DNA of 64,000 nt from contig NZ_JACHMQ010000001.1 of assembly GCF_014208105.1 (NCBI RefSeq), positions 620,001 through 684,000 on the forward strand, read 5' to 3'. Below, one piece after another: positions 16,322 to 23,760 of this stretch. The notes beneath the pieces were generated by a model that saw nothing but the letters and a program-made list of their open reading frames with translations, was not told the DNA's origin and did no database searches. Positions within the stretch are counted from its first letter, which is position 1. Every line of letters starts with the position of its first letter. This stretch comes from Actinomadura coerulea (GTDB lineage: Bacteria; Actinomycetota; Actinomycetes; Streptosporangiales; Streptosporangiaceae). The position numbers and the translations under genes were made by a program.

Positions 16322-17187
16322 ACGACGGCCCCGTCGTCGGGGTCGCGGGGCTCGTCGCCCATGCGCAGGACGAGGGTGACGAAGCCGCCGATGAACGCGG
16401 CGACCGCGAGGAAGGCGGCCCAGCCGGGGACCTCCCAGTCGAGGATGACGGTCACCAGCAGGTAGACGGGACCGCCGATCAGCGCGATCCAGGCGCCCTT
16501 GGTGAGCGGGTCGGCGCTCGGCAGCGGCGGGGGAGGGGGCGGGACGTAGTGCTCCTCGTCGCCGTCGTCGTCGCCGGCCGGGAACGCCGGCTCCTCGGCC
16601 GGCTTGATCACGCGGGCGCGGGGCAGCCGCCCGGTGCGGTCCTCGCCCTCGCGCGGGGGGTCGGCGGGCTCGCGGATGTCCTCCTCGTCGGGCCACGGGA
16701 CCTCGTCGCCCTCGGGGACGGAGTCGTACCCGGCGACGATCTCGGCCCAGATGGCGTCCTCGTCGCGTTCGGCGGCGCCGCCCGCCTGGCCCGCGCCGGC
16801 GAGGCCGGTCCCGGCGCGCTCCGCGGCGTCGAGGCGGTCGGCGTCCGCGCGTTCGGTGCCCGGCAGGTCGGCGTCGGCGAGTTCGGAGGCCTCGCGGTCG
16901 CCGTCGGAGCCGCGGGCCGAGGCCTCGCGCAGCCGGGCGAGGTGCACGCGCAGGATGCCCTCGGCGGCCGGCTTCATGTCGACGTCCACGTACAGCCGGT
17001 CGAGGACGTCGCCGGCGACCGGCTCCGCCGCCGCCTCGGCGAGCTCGGGAAGGCCGGACGGGGACGCCGCGTACGCCGCGACGCCCGCCTCGCCGAGCGC
17101 CGACAGCATCGCGTCCGCGAGATGCGGCGCGAGGTCGACGAGTGGGGCGTAGGTCTCCGCTGACAGTCCATTGCCACGGCGATTCAC
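16318..17187 (-). CDS. Hypothetical acidic protein with two C-terminal membrane helices
   Basis: A 289-residue protein without a family I can name. Residues 1-90 form a helical domain (LAPHLADAMLSALGEAG; DVDMKPAAEGILRVHLARLREA). A long acidic Ala/Asp/Glu-rich region follows, then a run of seven prolines broken by one leucine, and two hydrophobic helices near the C-terminus (WIALIGGPVYLLVTVIL and AAFLAVAAFIGGFVTLVL). The layout suggests a cytoplasmic domain tethered by a C-terminal hairpin. GTG 17187 is chosen for an AAGGAG upstream. Confidence 0.72.
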   Translation of the reverse strand: MNRRGNGLSAETYAPLVDLAPHLADAMLSALGEAGVAAYAASPSGLPELAEAAAEPVAGDVLDRLYVDVDMKPAAEGILRVHLARLREASARGSDGDREASELADADLPGTERADADRLDAAERAGTGLAGAGQAGGAAERDEDAIWAEIVAGYDSVPEGDEVPWPDEEDIREPADPPREGEDRTGRLPRARVIKPAEEPAFPAGDDDGDEEHYVPPPPPPLPSADPLTKGAWIALIGGPVYLLVTVILDWEVPGWAAFLAVAAFIGGFVTLVLRMGDEPRDPDDGAVV

Positions 17188-17556
17188 GGGGCCGGCTCCT
17201 TCGACGACTCCGGCGTGACCGACAGCACCGGCATGGCGGCCTCCGCTCCCCCCATTGACATGTGATGCCCGGTCGCCCCCGCGTGGAGGCACTCCCGGAC
17301 ACCCCGAAACGTGTGTCCCACGGTATTCGCTGCGCCGCCCGGGACAAGCCCTCCGGCGCACCCGATTGAGATTTACCGCTCCGAGCCTACGGTTATTCCC
17401 GGCCCGCCGCCGTCGCGCGGCCTGGTCCCGGTGACGGGTACCGGCCGGTAGATCGGTGAGACGGAGAGTGGGAGGATGTCCCATCATCCCCGTCGGCCAG
17501 GACCGGGGCACGCCCGCGCGGGGGCGTCCGGTCCGAGGGAAAGGTACCCGCATACG
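17188..17556. other. Divergent intergenic region
   Basis: No gene is seen between the hypothetical gene on the minus strand and plsC on the plus strand. It holds the plsC-side promoter described at 17366-17393 and no strong hairpin. Confidence 0.5.
17366..17393 (+). promoter_or_regulatory. Housekeeping-type promoter upstream of plsC operon
   Basis: TTGAGA (17366-17371) and TACGGT (17388-17393) with a 16-base spacer. Transcription would start near 17400 and read plsC and the two-component genes. Confidence 0.5.
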
Positions 17557-18294
17557 ATGCTCTGGTTCTGGATCCTGCTGAGGATCGTCCTCTCCCCGGT
17601 CATGTACCTGCTGTGGTGGCCGCGGAACCGGGGGGCGCGCAACGTCCCGAAGCGCGGGCCGGCGCTGATGGTGAGCAACCACCTGTCGTTCGCCGACCAC
17701 TTCTTCGGCCCGCTGCCGCTGATGCGCCCGATCTTCTTCATCGGCAAGGAGGAGTACTTCACCGGCCGGGGGATCAAGGGGCTGGTCAGCAAGGGCTTCT
17801 TCACCGGCGTCGGGGTGGTGCCGGTCGACCGGACCGGCGGCTCGGCGGCCGAGGCGGCGCTGCAGACGGGGCTGCGCATCCTCGGCGAGGGCAAGCTCCT
17901 CGGCATCTACCCCGAGGGCACCCGGGCGCCCGACAACCGGCTGTACCGCGGCAAGACGGGGGTCGCGCGGCTGGCGCTGAAGTCGCGGGTGCCGGTGATC
18001 CCGATGGCGATGGTCAACACCTTCGAGCTGATGCCGCCCGGCAGGCCGTACCCGCGGCTCGGGATCCGGCCGGGCGTGCGGTTCGGCGAGCCCATGGACT
18101 TCTCCCGCCACTACGGGCGCGAGGACGACCACGAGGTGCTCCGCGAGATCACCGACGAGATCATGATGGCGATCCAGAGGCTGTCCGGGCAGGAGTACGT
18201 CGACCGGTACTCCGCCGAGGTGAAGGCGGAGCTCGCCGGCAAGGAGGTGCGTCCGGTCGAGGAGGACGACGGAGGGCTGAGTGACCGCGGCTGA
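17557..18294 (+). CDS. plsC: 1-acyl-sn-glycerol-3-phosphate acyltransferase
   Basis: A 245-residue membrane-associated acyltransferase that makes phosphatidic acid. The N-terminal hydrophobic helix is followed by the NHX4D catalytic motif (N41-H42-LSFA-D47) and the substrate-binding EGTR (120-123). A homologue (Rv2182c) lies in the syntenic mycobacterial region. ATG 17557 is chosen because the hydrophobic helix begins at once; ATG 17476 in frame would add 27 basic residues. The end overlaps the sensor kinase gene by 14 bases, suggesting coupled expression. Confidence 0.88.
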   Translation: MLWFWILLRIVLSPVMYLLWWPRNRGARNVPKRGPALMVSNHLSFADHFFGPLPLMRPIFFIGKEEYFTGRGIKGLVSKGFFTGVGVVPVDRTGGSAAEAALQTGLRILGEGKLLGIYPEGTRAPDNRLYRGKTGVARLALKSRVPVIPMAMVNTFELMPPGRPYPRLGIRPGVRFGEPMDFSRHYGREDDHEVLREITDEIMMAIQRLSGQEYVDRYSAEVKAELAGKEVRPVEEDDGGLSDRG

Positions 18295-19465
18295 GCCGCG
18301 CGGGACGGGCCTGGAGACCGCGCTGTGGCGGGCCGTGGCCGTCTACCGCGGGCTCGCCCTGGGCTACGCCGCGGTCGTGATCGCCATGAACCACGGCGGC
18401 TACGCCCACCCCTTCGGCGGATGGGCCGTCCTCGCCGTCATGGCCGGGTGGACCGGCTACGCGTCGTTCGCCTTCGGCCCCGCCGCCTTCGCCTCCACCG
18501 GCCGGGCTCGCCGCGGCCGGCCGCTGCTGGCCGCCGACCTCGCCGTCGCGGCGGGATGCGTGCTGGCGACGGCGTGGGTGGAGGCGTCCGGGAACATCGC
18601 CGCCGGGCGCCCCACGCTGCCGGTGTCGTGGGTGGCGGCCGCGGTGCTCTCGTGGGCGGTCGCCGGCGGGCGGCGGGCCGGCGTCGCGGCCGCGGCCGTC
18701 CTGGCCGCCGCGAACCTGATGGTGCACGCGGTCGCCGGGACGAGCGGCGGCATCGGCGGCACGACGTTCAACGGCATCGTCCTGCTGTTCCTCGCGGGCC
18801 TCGTCGTCGGGCACGTCGTGCGGCTGGCGCGGGAGGCGGAGGCGCGGCTGGCGCGGGCCGTCGAGCTGGAGGCGGCGACCCGCGAGCGGGAGCGGCTGGC
18901 GCGCCGCATCCACGACTCGGTGCTCCAGGTCCTGGCGATGGTGCAGCGGCGCGGCGGCGAGCTCGGCGGCGAGGCGGCCGAGCTCGGCCGCCTCGCGGGC
19001 GAGCAGGAGGCGGCCCTGCGCGCCCTCGTCGGCGCGGGTCCGGCGGTGCCGCCCGCGGACGCCTCCGGCGCCGGGACCGACCTGCGGCCGCTGCTGGCCG
19101 GGCACGCCTCCACCTCCGTGACGGTGTCGACGCCCGCCACGGAGGTGCGGCTGCCGGCCCACGCCGCCGGGGAGGTCGAGGCGGCGGTGGCGGCGGCCCT
19201 CGACAACGTCCGGCGGCACTGCGGCGAGGGGGCCCGCGCCTGGGTCCTGCTGGAGGACGGCGAGGGCGAGGTCACCGTCAGCGTCCGCGACGACGGCCCG
19301 GGCGTGCCCCCCGGGCGGCTGGACCGGGCGGCCGCGGACGGGCGGCTCGGCGTCGCCCAGTCCATCCGCGGCCGCATCGCCGACCTCGGCGGCACCGTGT
19401 CGATCGTCTCGGGTGAGGGCGACGGGACCGAGGTCGAGATGACCGTGCCGCGGGCTAGGGTGTGA
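18281..19465 (+). CDS. Two-component sensor histidine kinase (MacS-like)
   Basis: A 394-residue membrane histidine kinase of the NarL-partner type. About five or six helices fill residues 15-180. A short coiled linker leads to the HisKA_3 dimerisation box RERERLARRIHDSVLQVL with H211 as the phosphorylated residue, then an ATPase domain with ALDNVRRHC (N box), DDGPGVPPG and the GDGTEVEM end. The hydrophobic N-terminal domain resembles DUF5931 sensors, whose signal is unknown. GTG start. It overlaps the partner regulator by 4 bases. Confidence 0.87.
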   Translation: MTAAEPRGTGLETALWRAVAVYRGLALGYAAVVIAMNHGGYAHPFGGWAVLAVMAGWTGYASFAFGPAAFASTGRARRGRPLLAADLAVAAGCVLATAWVEASGNIAAGRPTLPVSWVAAAVLSWAVAGGRRAGVAAAAVLAAANLMVHAVAGTSGGIGGTTFNGIVLLFLAGLVVGHVVRLAREAEARLARAVELEAATRERERLARRIHDSVLQVLAMVQRRGGELGGEAAELGRLAGEQEAALRALVGAGPAVPPADASGAGTDLRPLLAGHASTSVTVSTPATEVRLPAHAAGEVEAAVAAALDNVRRHCGEGARAWVLLEDGEGEVTVSVRDDGPGVPPGRLDRAAADGRLGVAQSIRGRIADLGGTVSIVSGEGDGTEVEMTVPRARV

Positions 19466-20139
19466 CCGTGAGCGACGTTCCCCTCCGGCCCCTCCGGGTC
19501 ATGGTCGTGGACGACCACCCGATGTGGCGCGAGGCGGTGGCCCGCGACCTCGGCGAGGCCGGGCACGACGTGGTCGCGACCGCGGGGGAGGGCCGCGCCG
19601 CCGTCCGCATCGCCGCCGCCGCGCGCCCCCAGGTGGCCGTGGTCGACCTCCAGCTGCCCGACCTCAGCGGGGTCGAGGTGACCCGGCGCCTCGCCGCCGC
19701 CGACCCGCCCGTCCGCGTGCTGGTGCTGTCGGCCAGCGGCGAGCAGCAGGACGTCCTGGAGGCGGTGAAGGCGGGCGCGACCGGCTACCTGCTCAAGTCC
19801 GCCGCCCGCGAGGAGTTCCTGGACGCCGTCCGGCGGACCGGTGAGGGCGACGCCGTCTTCACCCCCGGGCTCGCCGGGCTCGTCCTCGGCGAGTACCGCC
19901 GCCTCGCCGCCGCACCCGCCCGCGCGGACGACGACGCGCCGCGGCTGACCGAGCGCGAGACCGAGGTGCTGCGCCTCGTCGCGAAGGGCCTGACCTACAA
20001 GCAGATCGCGCAGCGCCTCGTCCTGTCCCACCGGACGGTGCAGAACCACGTGCAGAACACCCTCGGCAAGCTCCAGCTCCACAACCGCGTCGAACTCGTC
20101 CGCTACGCCATCGAGAAGGGCCTCGACGAGGAGGAGTAG
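19462..20139 (+). CDS. LuxR/NarL-family response regulator
   Basis: A 225-residue response regulator. The receiver domain has the acidic pair VVDDHP, phospho-acceptor D62 in VVDLQLPD and K112 in YLLKSA. A C-terminal LuxR HTH (LTERETEVLRLVAKGLTYKQIAQRLVLSHRTVQNHVQNTL) binds DNA. It is co-translated with the upstream kinase. GTG 19468 is a rival start, because TAGGGT at 19456-19461 sits exactly six bases before it. The 69-base gap to the Cys-rich membrane protein makes that cluster a possible target; this is inference. Confidence 0.88.
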   Translation: MTVSDVPLRPLRVMVVDDHPMWREAVARDLGEAGHDVVATAGEGRAAVRIAAAARPQVAVVDLQLPDLSGVEVTRRLAAADPPVRVLVLSASGEQQDVLEAVKAGATGYLLKSAAREEFLDAVRRTGEGDAVFTPGLAGLVLGEYRRLAAAPARADDDAPRLTERETEVLRLVAKGLTYKQIAQRLVLSHRTVQNHVQNTLGKLQLHNRVELVRYAIEKGLDEEE

Positions 20140-20207
20140 CGCGGGGCGAACCGCCGCGGCGCCGCCTGCGTCTCACCGGCAAAGGCGAACAGCGACGGGA
20201 GCGCGTC

Positions 20208-21188
20208 ATGGCGGACGAGATCCTGGGCCCCGCGCTGGGGTTCCTCGCGGCCCACCTCCTGGCCGGCCTCGCGCTGCTGGCGGTCCTGCGGCGGATGCGG
20301 GCCGCGGTGCGGCGGGGCAGCCCCCCGGCGCGCGAGCTGCACCCCTACGAGGTCGCCTACCTGCAGGGCGGGGGGCGCCACGCGATAGCCGCCTCGGTCA
20401 CGGCGCTGCGGCTGGACGGCGCTGCCGACGCCTACGCCGACGGCAGGCTGCTGGCCACCGAGCCGTCCGGCGCCGGGCCGCGCGCCGCCGGGACGCCGCT
20501 GGACGCGGCGGTCTTCGGGGCCGTCGCGCACCTGCGGGCCGGGACGCTCGCCGAGATCACCGCCGAGCCGGGCGTGCGCGCGGCGCTCGACCAGCTCCGC
20601 GACGGGCTCGCCGCGCAGGGCATGGTGCTCGCGCCGGCCGGGCGCCGCCGGCTGCGCACCCTCCAGGGGGTCATGTTCGGCTGGATACTGCTCGGCTTCG
20701 CCGCCTTCGTCGTGAGCGACGCCTTCAGCGGGTTCGCCGGCAAGGCCGTGCCGATGGCCGGGCTGATCGCCCTCGGCTTCGGAGCCCTCGGCCTCGACTC
20801 GGGCGCCGAGCGGACGCGGGAGGGCGAGCTGGCCGTCGAGCGGGCCAAGGAGTCCCGGCCCGACCTCGACCCGGCGAACGAGCCGGCCTACGCCGGGCTG
20901 CCGGCGCCCGCCGTGCTGATGGGCGTGGCGCTGTTCGGCACGGCCGCGCTCATGGCGCTCGACCCGGCGTTCGCCCAGACCGTGGGGCTCGGCCGGTACC
21001 TGGAGATGGCCGGGGCCGCGGCCTCCTCCGGCGGCTACTCGGGCTCCTCCTGCTCCTCGACCGCCTCGGTGTGCTCGTCCTCGTCCTGCGGAGGAGGCGG
21101 GTCGTGCGGCGGGGGGAGCGGCGGCGGCGGGAGCGGCTGCGGAGGGGGCGGCGGCTGCGGTGGCGGCGGCTGCGGCGGAGGAAGCTGA
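20208..21188 (+). CDS. TIGR04222-like membrane protein with Cys/Gly-rich C-terminal tail
   Basis: A 326-residue protein with an N-terminal membrane helix (GFLAAHLLAGLALLAVL), a cytoplasmic domain starting ELHPYEVAYLQGGGRHAI (the TIGR04222 look), two further helices near residues 160-195 and a fourth near 235. From about residue 273 (bases 21024-21185) the protein turns into a Ser/Gly/Cys tail with seven Cys: first Ser-rich with three Cys, then Gly-rich with four. Such a tail resembles a ribosomally made precursor peptide fused to a membrane carrier. The stop lies one base before the DUF692 gene, whose ribosome-binding site is inside the tail codons. I infer that the tail is the substrate of that enzyme. 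Confidence 0.82.
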   Translation: MADEILGPALGFLAAHLLAGLALLAVLRRMRAAVRRGSPPARELHPYEVAYLQGGGRHAIAASVTALRLDGAADAYADGRLLATEPSGAGPRAAGTPLDAAVFGAVAHLRAGTLAEITAEPGVRAALDQLRDGLAAQGMVLAPAGRRRLRTLQGVMFGWILLGFAAFVVSDAFSGFAGKAVPMAGLIALGFGALGLDSGAERTREGELAVERAKESRPDLDPANEPAYAGLPAPAVLMGVALFGTAALMALDPAFAQTVGLGRYLEMAGAAASSGGYSGSSCSSTASVCSSSSCGGGGSCGGGSGGGGSGCGGGGGCGGGGCGGGS

Positions 21189-21189
21189 G

Positions 21190-21999
21190 ATGCGGCTGGG
21201 CGTGGGGATCGGCTGGCGCCCCGAGATCGCCGGGTTCGTCGGCGCGCTGCCGGGGCTGCGCTTCGCCGAAGTGATCGCCGAGTCGGTGCACCCGGAGGGG
21301 CCGGCCCCCGAGCTGCTCGCGCTGCGCGACCGCGGCGCGGCGATCGTCCCGCACGGGGTGCGGCTGTCGCTCGGCGGCGCCGAGCCCGTGGCCGCCGAGC
21401 GGGTCGCGCACCTGGCCGCCTGCGCCGAGGCGCTCGGCGCGCCGCTGGCGAGCGAGCACGTCGCGTTCGTGCGCGCGGGCGGCGTCGAGGCCGGGCACCT
21501 GCTGCCGGTGCCGCGCACCCGCGCCGCGCTGGACGCGCTGACCGCCAACATCCGCCGGACGCAGGCGGAGCTGCCCGTCCCGCTGGCCGTCGAGCCCATC
21601 GCCGCGCTCTTCGACTGGCCGGACGCCGAGTACACCGAGGCCGACTTCCTGACCGAGCTGATGGAGCGCACCGGCGCCCTGCTGCTGCTGGACGTCGCCA
21701 ACGTGTACGCCAACGCGCGCAACCGGGGCGAGGACCCCGCCGCCCTCCTCGACCGCCTTCCGCTGGACCGCGTCGCCTACTGCCACGTCGCGGGCGGCTC
21801 GGAGGAGGGCGGGCGGTACCACGACACGCACGCGGCCGCCGTCCCCGCCGAGGTGCTGGAGCTGGTCGCGGAGCTGTGCGCGCGGCACCGCCCGCCCGGC
21901 CTCCTGCTGGAGCGCGACGGCCGCTACCCGCCCGCCGCGGAGCTGCGCGCCGAGCTGGACGCGATCGCCGCCGCCTCCGGACTGGAGCCCGTCACATGA
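21190..21999 (+). CDS. DUF692 multinuclear iron-dependent oxidase (MNIO) family enzyme
   Basis: A 269-residue TIM-barrel enzyme of the DUF692/MNIO family, whose known members (MbnB, TglH, ChrH) use two or three irons and oxygen to modify Cys residues of peptides. Candidate metal ligands and signature residues are all present: H55 in PHGVRLSLG, E89-H90 in SEHVAF, E135, D168 and N171 in DVANVYANARN, H199 in CHVAGG, D212 and H214 in HDTHAAAV, and E241 in LLERDG. The first Asn of the usual DxNNxY is Ala here. It is placed between a Cys-rich membrane protein and a small partner. ATG 21190 has GGAGGAAG upstream. Confidence 0.88.
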   Translation: MRLGVGIGWRPEIAGFVGALPGLRFAEVIAESVHPEGPAPELLALRDRGAAIVPHGVRLSLGGAEPVAAERVAHLAACAEALGAPLASEHVAFVRAGGVEAGHLLPVPRTRAALDALTANIRRTQAELPVPLAVEPIAALFDWPDAEYTEADFLTELMERTGALLLLDVANVYANARNRGEDPAALLDRLPLDRVAYCHVAGGSEEGGRYHDTHAAAVPAEVLELVAELCARHRPPGLLLERDGRYPPAAELRAELDAIAAASGLEPVT

Positions 22000-22012
22000 G
22001 CGGATCGGGAAC

Positions 22013-22462
22013 GTGAGCGGGTTCGACGCCCGGCTGGCGGCGGCGCAGGAGGCGCTCGTCCGGGCCATGACGGCGGGCGGGCCGATGCCGGAGGGGTTCG
22101 ACGCCGAGGCGGTGCGGGCCGCCGCGCACGGGATCCTGCTCAAGCGCGCGGGCGAGGTCGCCCGCGCATGGCCGGCCCTGGCCGCCTCGTACGGGACGTC
22201 CTGGAAGGCGGTCTTCGCGGCGTGGGCCGCCGAGCGCCCGACGCGCGGCTCCTTCCGCGACGGCTGGGACTTCGCCCGCGGGAACCGGGACCGGCTCGCC
22301 GGCGAAGCGGCGCGGGAACTCGCGCTGGCGGAGGCGCGGTGGTCCTATGACGGGCAGGCCCCGCCGCGCCCGCGCAGGGCGGCGGCGCGGCGCGTGCCCG
22401 GGGGAGCGGCGGTGGCCTTCCGGGGACGGGTCCGCGTCTTCGGCCGGAACCCGTCCGGCTGA
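22013..22462 (+). CDS. Small partner protein of the DUF692 enzyme (DUF2063/HvfC-like helical domain)
   Basis: A 149-residue protein from GTG 22013, 13 bases after the DUF692 gene. Residues 1-100 are helical with FDAEAVRAAAHGILLKRAG, WPALAASYGTSWKAVFAAWA and GSFRDGWDFARGN, resembling the N-terminal domain of the DUF2063 proteins that accompany MNIO enzymes in peptide-modification clusters and are thought to present the substrate. The C-terminal 40 residues are strongly basic. The similarity is judged by eye and is only moderate; the context supports it. Confidence 0.62.
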   Translation: MSGFDARLAAAQEALVRAMTAGGPMPEGFDAEAVRAAAHGILLKRAGEVARAWPALAASYGTSWKAVFAAWAAERPTRGSFRDGWDFARGNRDRLAGEAARELALAEARWSYDGQAPPRPRRAAARRVPGGAAVAFRGRVRVFGRNPSG

Positions 22463-22509
22463 GGGGCGCCGTCGCCGCGAACGAAGTGCCGGGCGCCCCC
22501 GCCACGGGC

Positions 22510-22525
22510 TATGGTCTAGACCAAT
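22510..22525. promoter_or_regulatory. DasR-type operator (dre) overlapping a promoter
   Basis: TGGTCTAGACCA at 22512-22523 is a perfect 12-base palindrome identical to the core of the Streptomyces DasR site (consensus ACTGGTCTAGACCACT). TATGGT at 22510-22515 could serve as a -10 box, so a bound repressor would block it. It lies 107 bases before the phosphofructokinase start. DasR responds to glucosamine-6-phosphate in streptomycetes; that the same regulator acts here is inference. Confidence 0.65.
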
Positions 22526-22576
22526 GGCGGCGCGCCGGGACATCCGGCGAAGCCCCGCGCCGCCGCGTGCGGCGAC

Positions 22577-22582
22577 TAGGCT
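22577..22582 (+). promoter_or_regulatory. Second -10 box upstream of phosphofructokinase
   Basis: TAGGCT, with a GTG six bases downstream that opens only a 12-codon frame. It would start transcription near 22589, giving a short leader to the phosphofructokinase gene. Confidence 0.4.
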
Positions 22583-22631
22583 GAGAACGTGGACCCGAGG
22601 GAGGAGCCCGGTGGCGGGAGAAGGTGACGGC

Positions 22632-23657
22632 ATGCGCGTCGGAGTGCTGACCGGAGGCGGGGACTGCCCCGGCCTGAACGCGGTGATCCGCGCGGTCGTC
22701 CGCAAGGGCGTCCAGGTCTACGGCTACGAGTTCGTCGGCTTCCGGGCCGGCTGGCGCGGGCCCCTCGAAGGCGACACCGTGGCCCTCGACGTCCAGGCCG
22801 TGCGCGGGATCCTGCCGCGCGGCGGGACGATCCTCGGCTCGTCGCGGACCAACCCGGTCAAGGTCGAGGGCGGCGTCGAACGGATCAAGGACAACCTCGC
22901 GGGCCTCGGCGTGGACGCGCTGATCGCCATCGGCGGCGAGGACACCCTCGGCGTCGCGCGCGAGCTGTACGCCAACGGGGTCAACGTCGTCGGCGTCCCG
23001 AAGACGATCGACAACGACCTGAACGCGACCGACTACACCTTCGGTTTCGACACCGCGGTGAACATCGGCATGGAGGCCGTCGACCGGCTGCACACCACCG
23101 CCGAGAGCCACCACCGCGCGCTGATCTGCGAGGTCATGGGCCGGCACGCGGGCTGGATCGCGCTGCACGTCGGCATGGCCGCCGGCGCCAACGTCATCCT
23201 CATCCCCGAGCGGCCCTTCGACATCGAGAAGGTCTGCCAGTACGTGGAGAGCCGGTTCAAGACCCGCTACGCGCCGATCATCGTGGTGTCGGAGGGCGCG
23301 CACCCCGTCGACGGGCAGATGCAGCTGCAGACCGGCGAGCGCGACGCGTTCGGGCACGTCCGGCTCGGCGGCATCGGGCAGGCCCTCGCCGACGAGATCG
23401 AGAAGCGCACCGGCAAGGAGGCCCGCGCCACCGTGCTCGGGCACATCCAGCGCGGCGGCACCCCCACCGCGTTCGACCGCGTCCTCGCCACCCGCTTCGG
23501 CCTCCAGGCCATCGACGCCGTCAAGGACGGCGACTACGGCAAGATGGTCGCCCTCCAGGGCACCGACATCGTCCGCGTCGGCCTCGACGAGGCGACGAAG
23601 GAGCTCAAGACCGTCCCGCTGGAGCGCTACTCCGAGGCCGAGGTCTTCTTCGGCTGA
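22632..23657 (+). CDS. 6-phosphofructokinase, probably PPi-dependent
   Basis: A 341-residue glycolytic enzyme that phosphorylates fructose-6-phosphate. It has GVLTGGGDCPGLNAVIR at the start, PKTIDND (123-129), the MGRHAGWIAL segment and GHIQRGGTPTAFDR. At the phosphoryl-donor site it has Asp104 (GGEDT, 101-105) and Lys124, the pair that marks pyrophosphate-dependent enzymes; ATP-dependent ones usually have Gly104. I infer a PPi-dependent enzyme like that of Amycolatopsis, to be tested. ATG 22632 has GGGAGAAGG upstream; an in-frame ATG at 22524 just after the DasR-type site could add 36 residues. Confidence 0.9.
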   Translation: MRVGVLTGGGDCPGLNAVIRAVVRKGVQVYGYEFVGFRAGWRGPLEGDTVALDVQAVRGILPRGGTILGSSRTNPVKVEGGVERIKDNLAGLGVDALIAIGGEDTLGVARELYANGVNVVGVPKTIDNDLNATDYTFGFDTAVNIGMEAVDRLHTTAESHHRALICEVMGRHAGWIALHVGMAAGANVILIPERPFDIEKVCQYVESRFKTRYAPIIVVSEGAHPVDGQMQLQTGERDAFGHVRLGGIGQALADEIEKRTGKEARATVLGHIQRGGTPTAFDRVLATRFGLQAIDAVKDGDYGKMVALQGTDIVRVGLDEATKELKTVPLERYSEAEVFFG

Positions 23658-23760
23658 TCGTCCCGCCGGGCGGGAACAGGGAATGCGGGTCGCGGTGTTG
23701 GCCTCTCTGGGCCACACTGGAGGTCCTCTCTTTACCCTGTTCCCGCCAGGAGGATCACGC

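Noticed and set aside
21996..22016. ATG at 21996 as start of the MNIO partner gene
   Set aside because: That frame stops after six codons; GTG 22013 opens the long frame.
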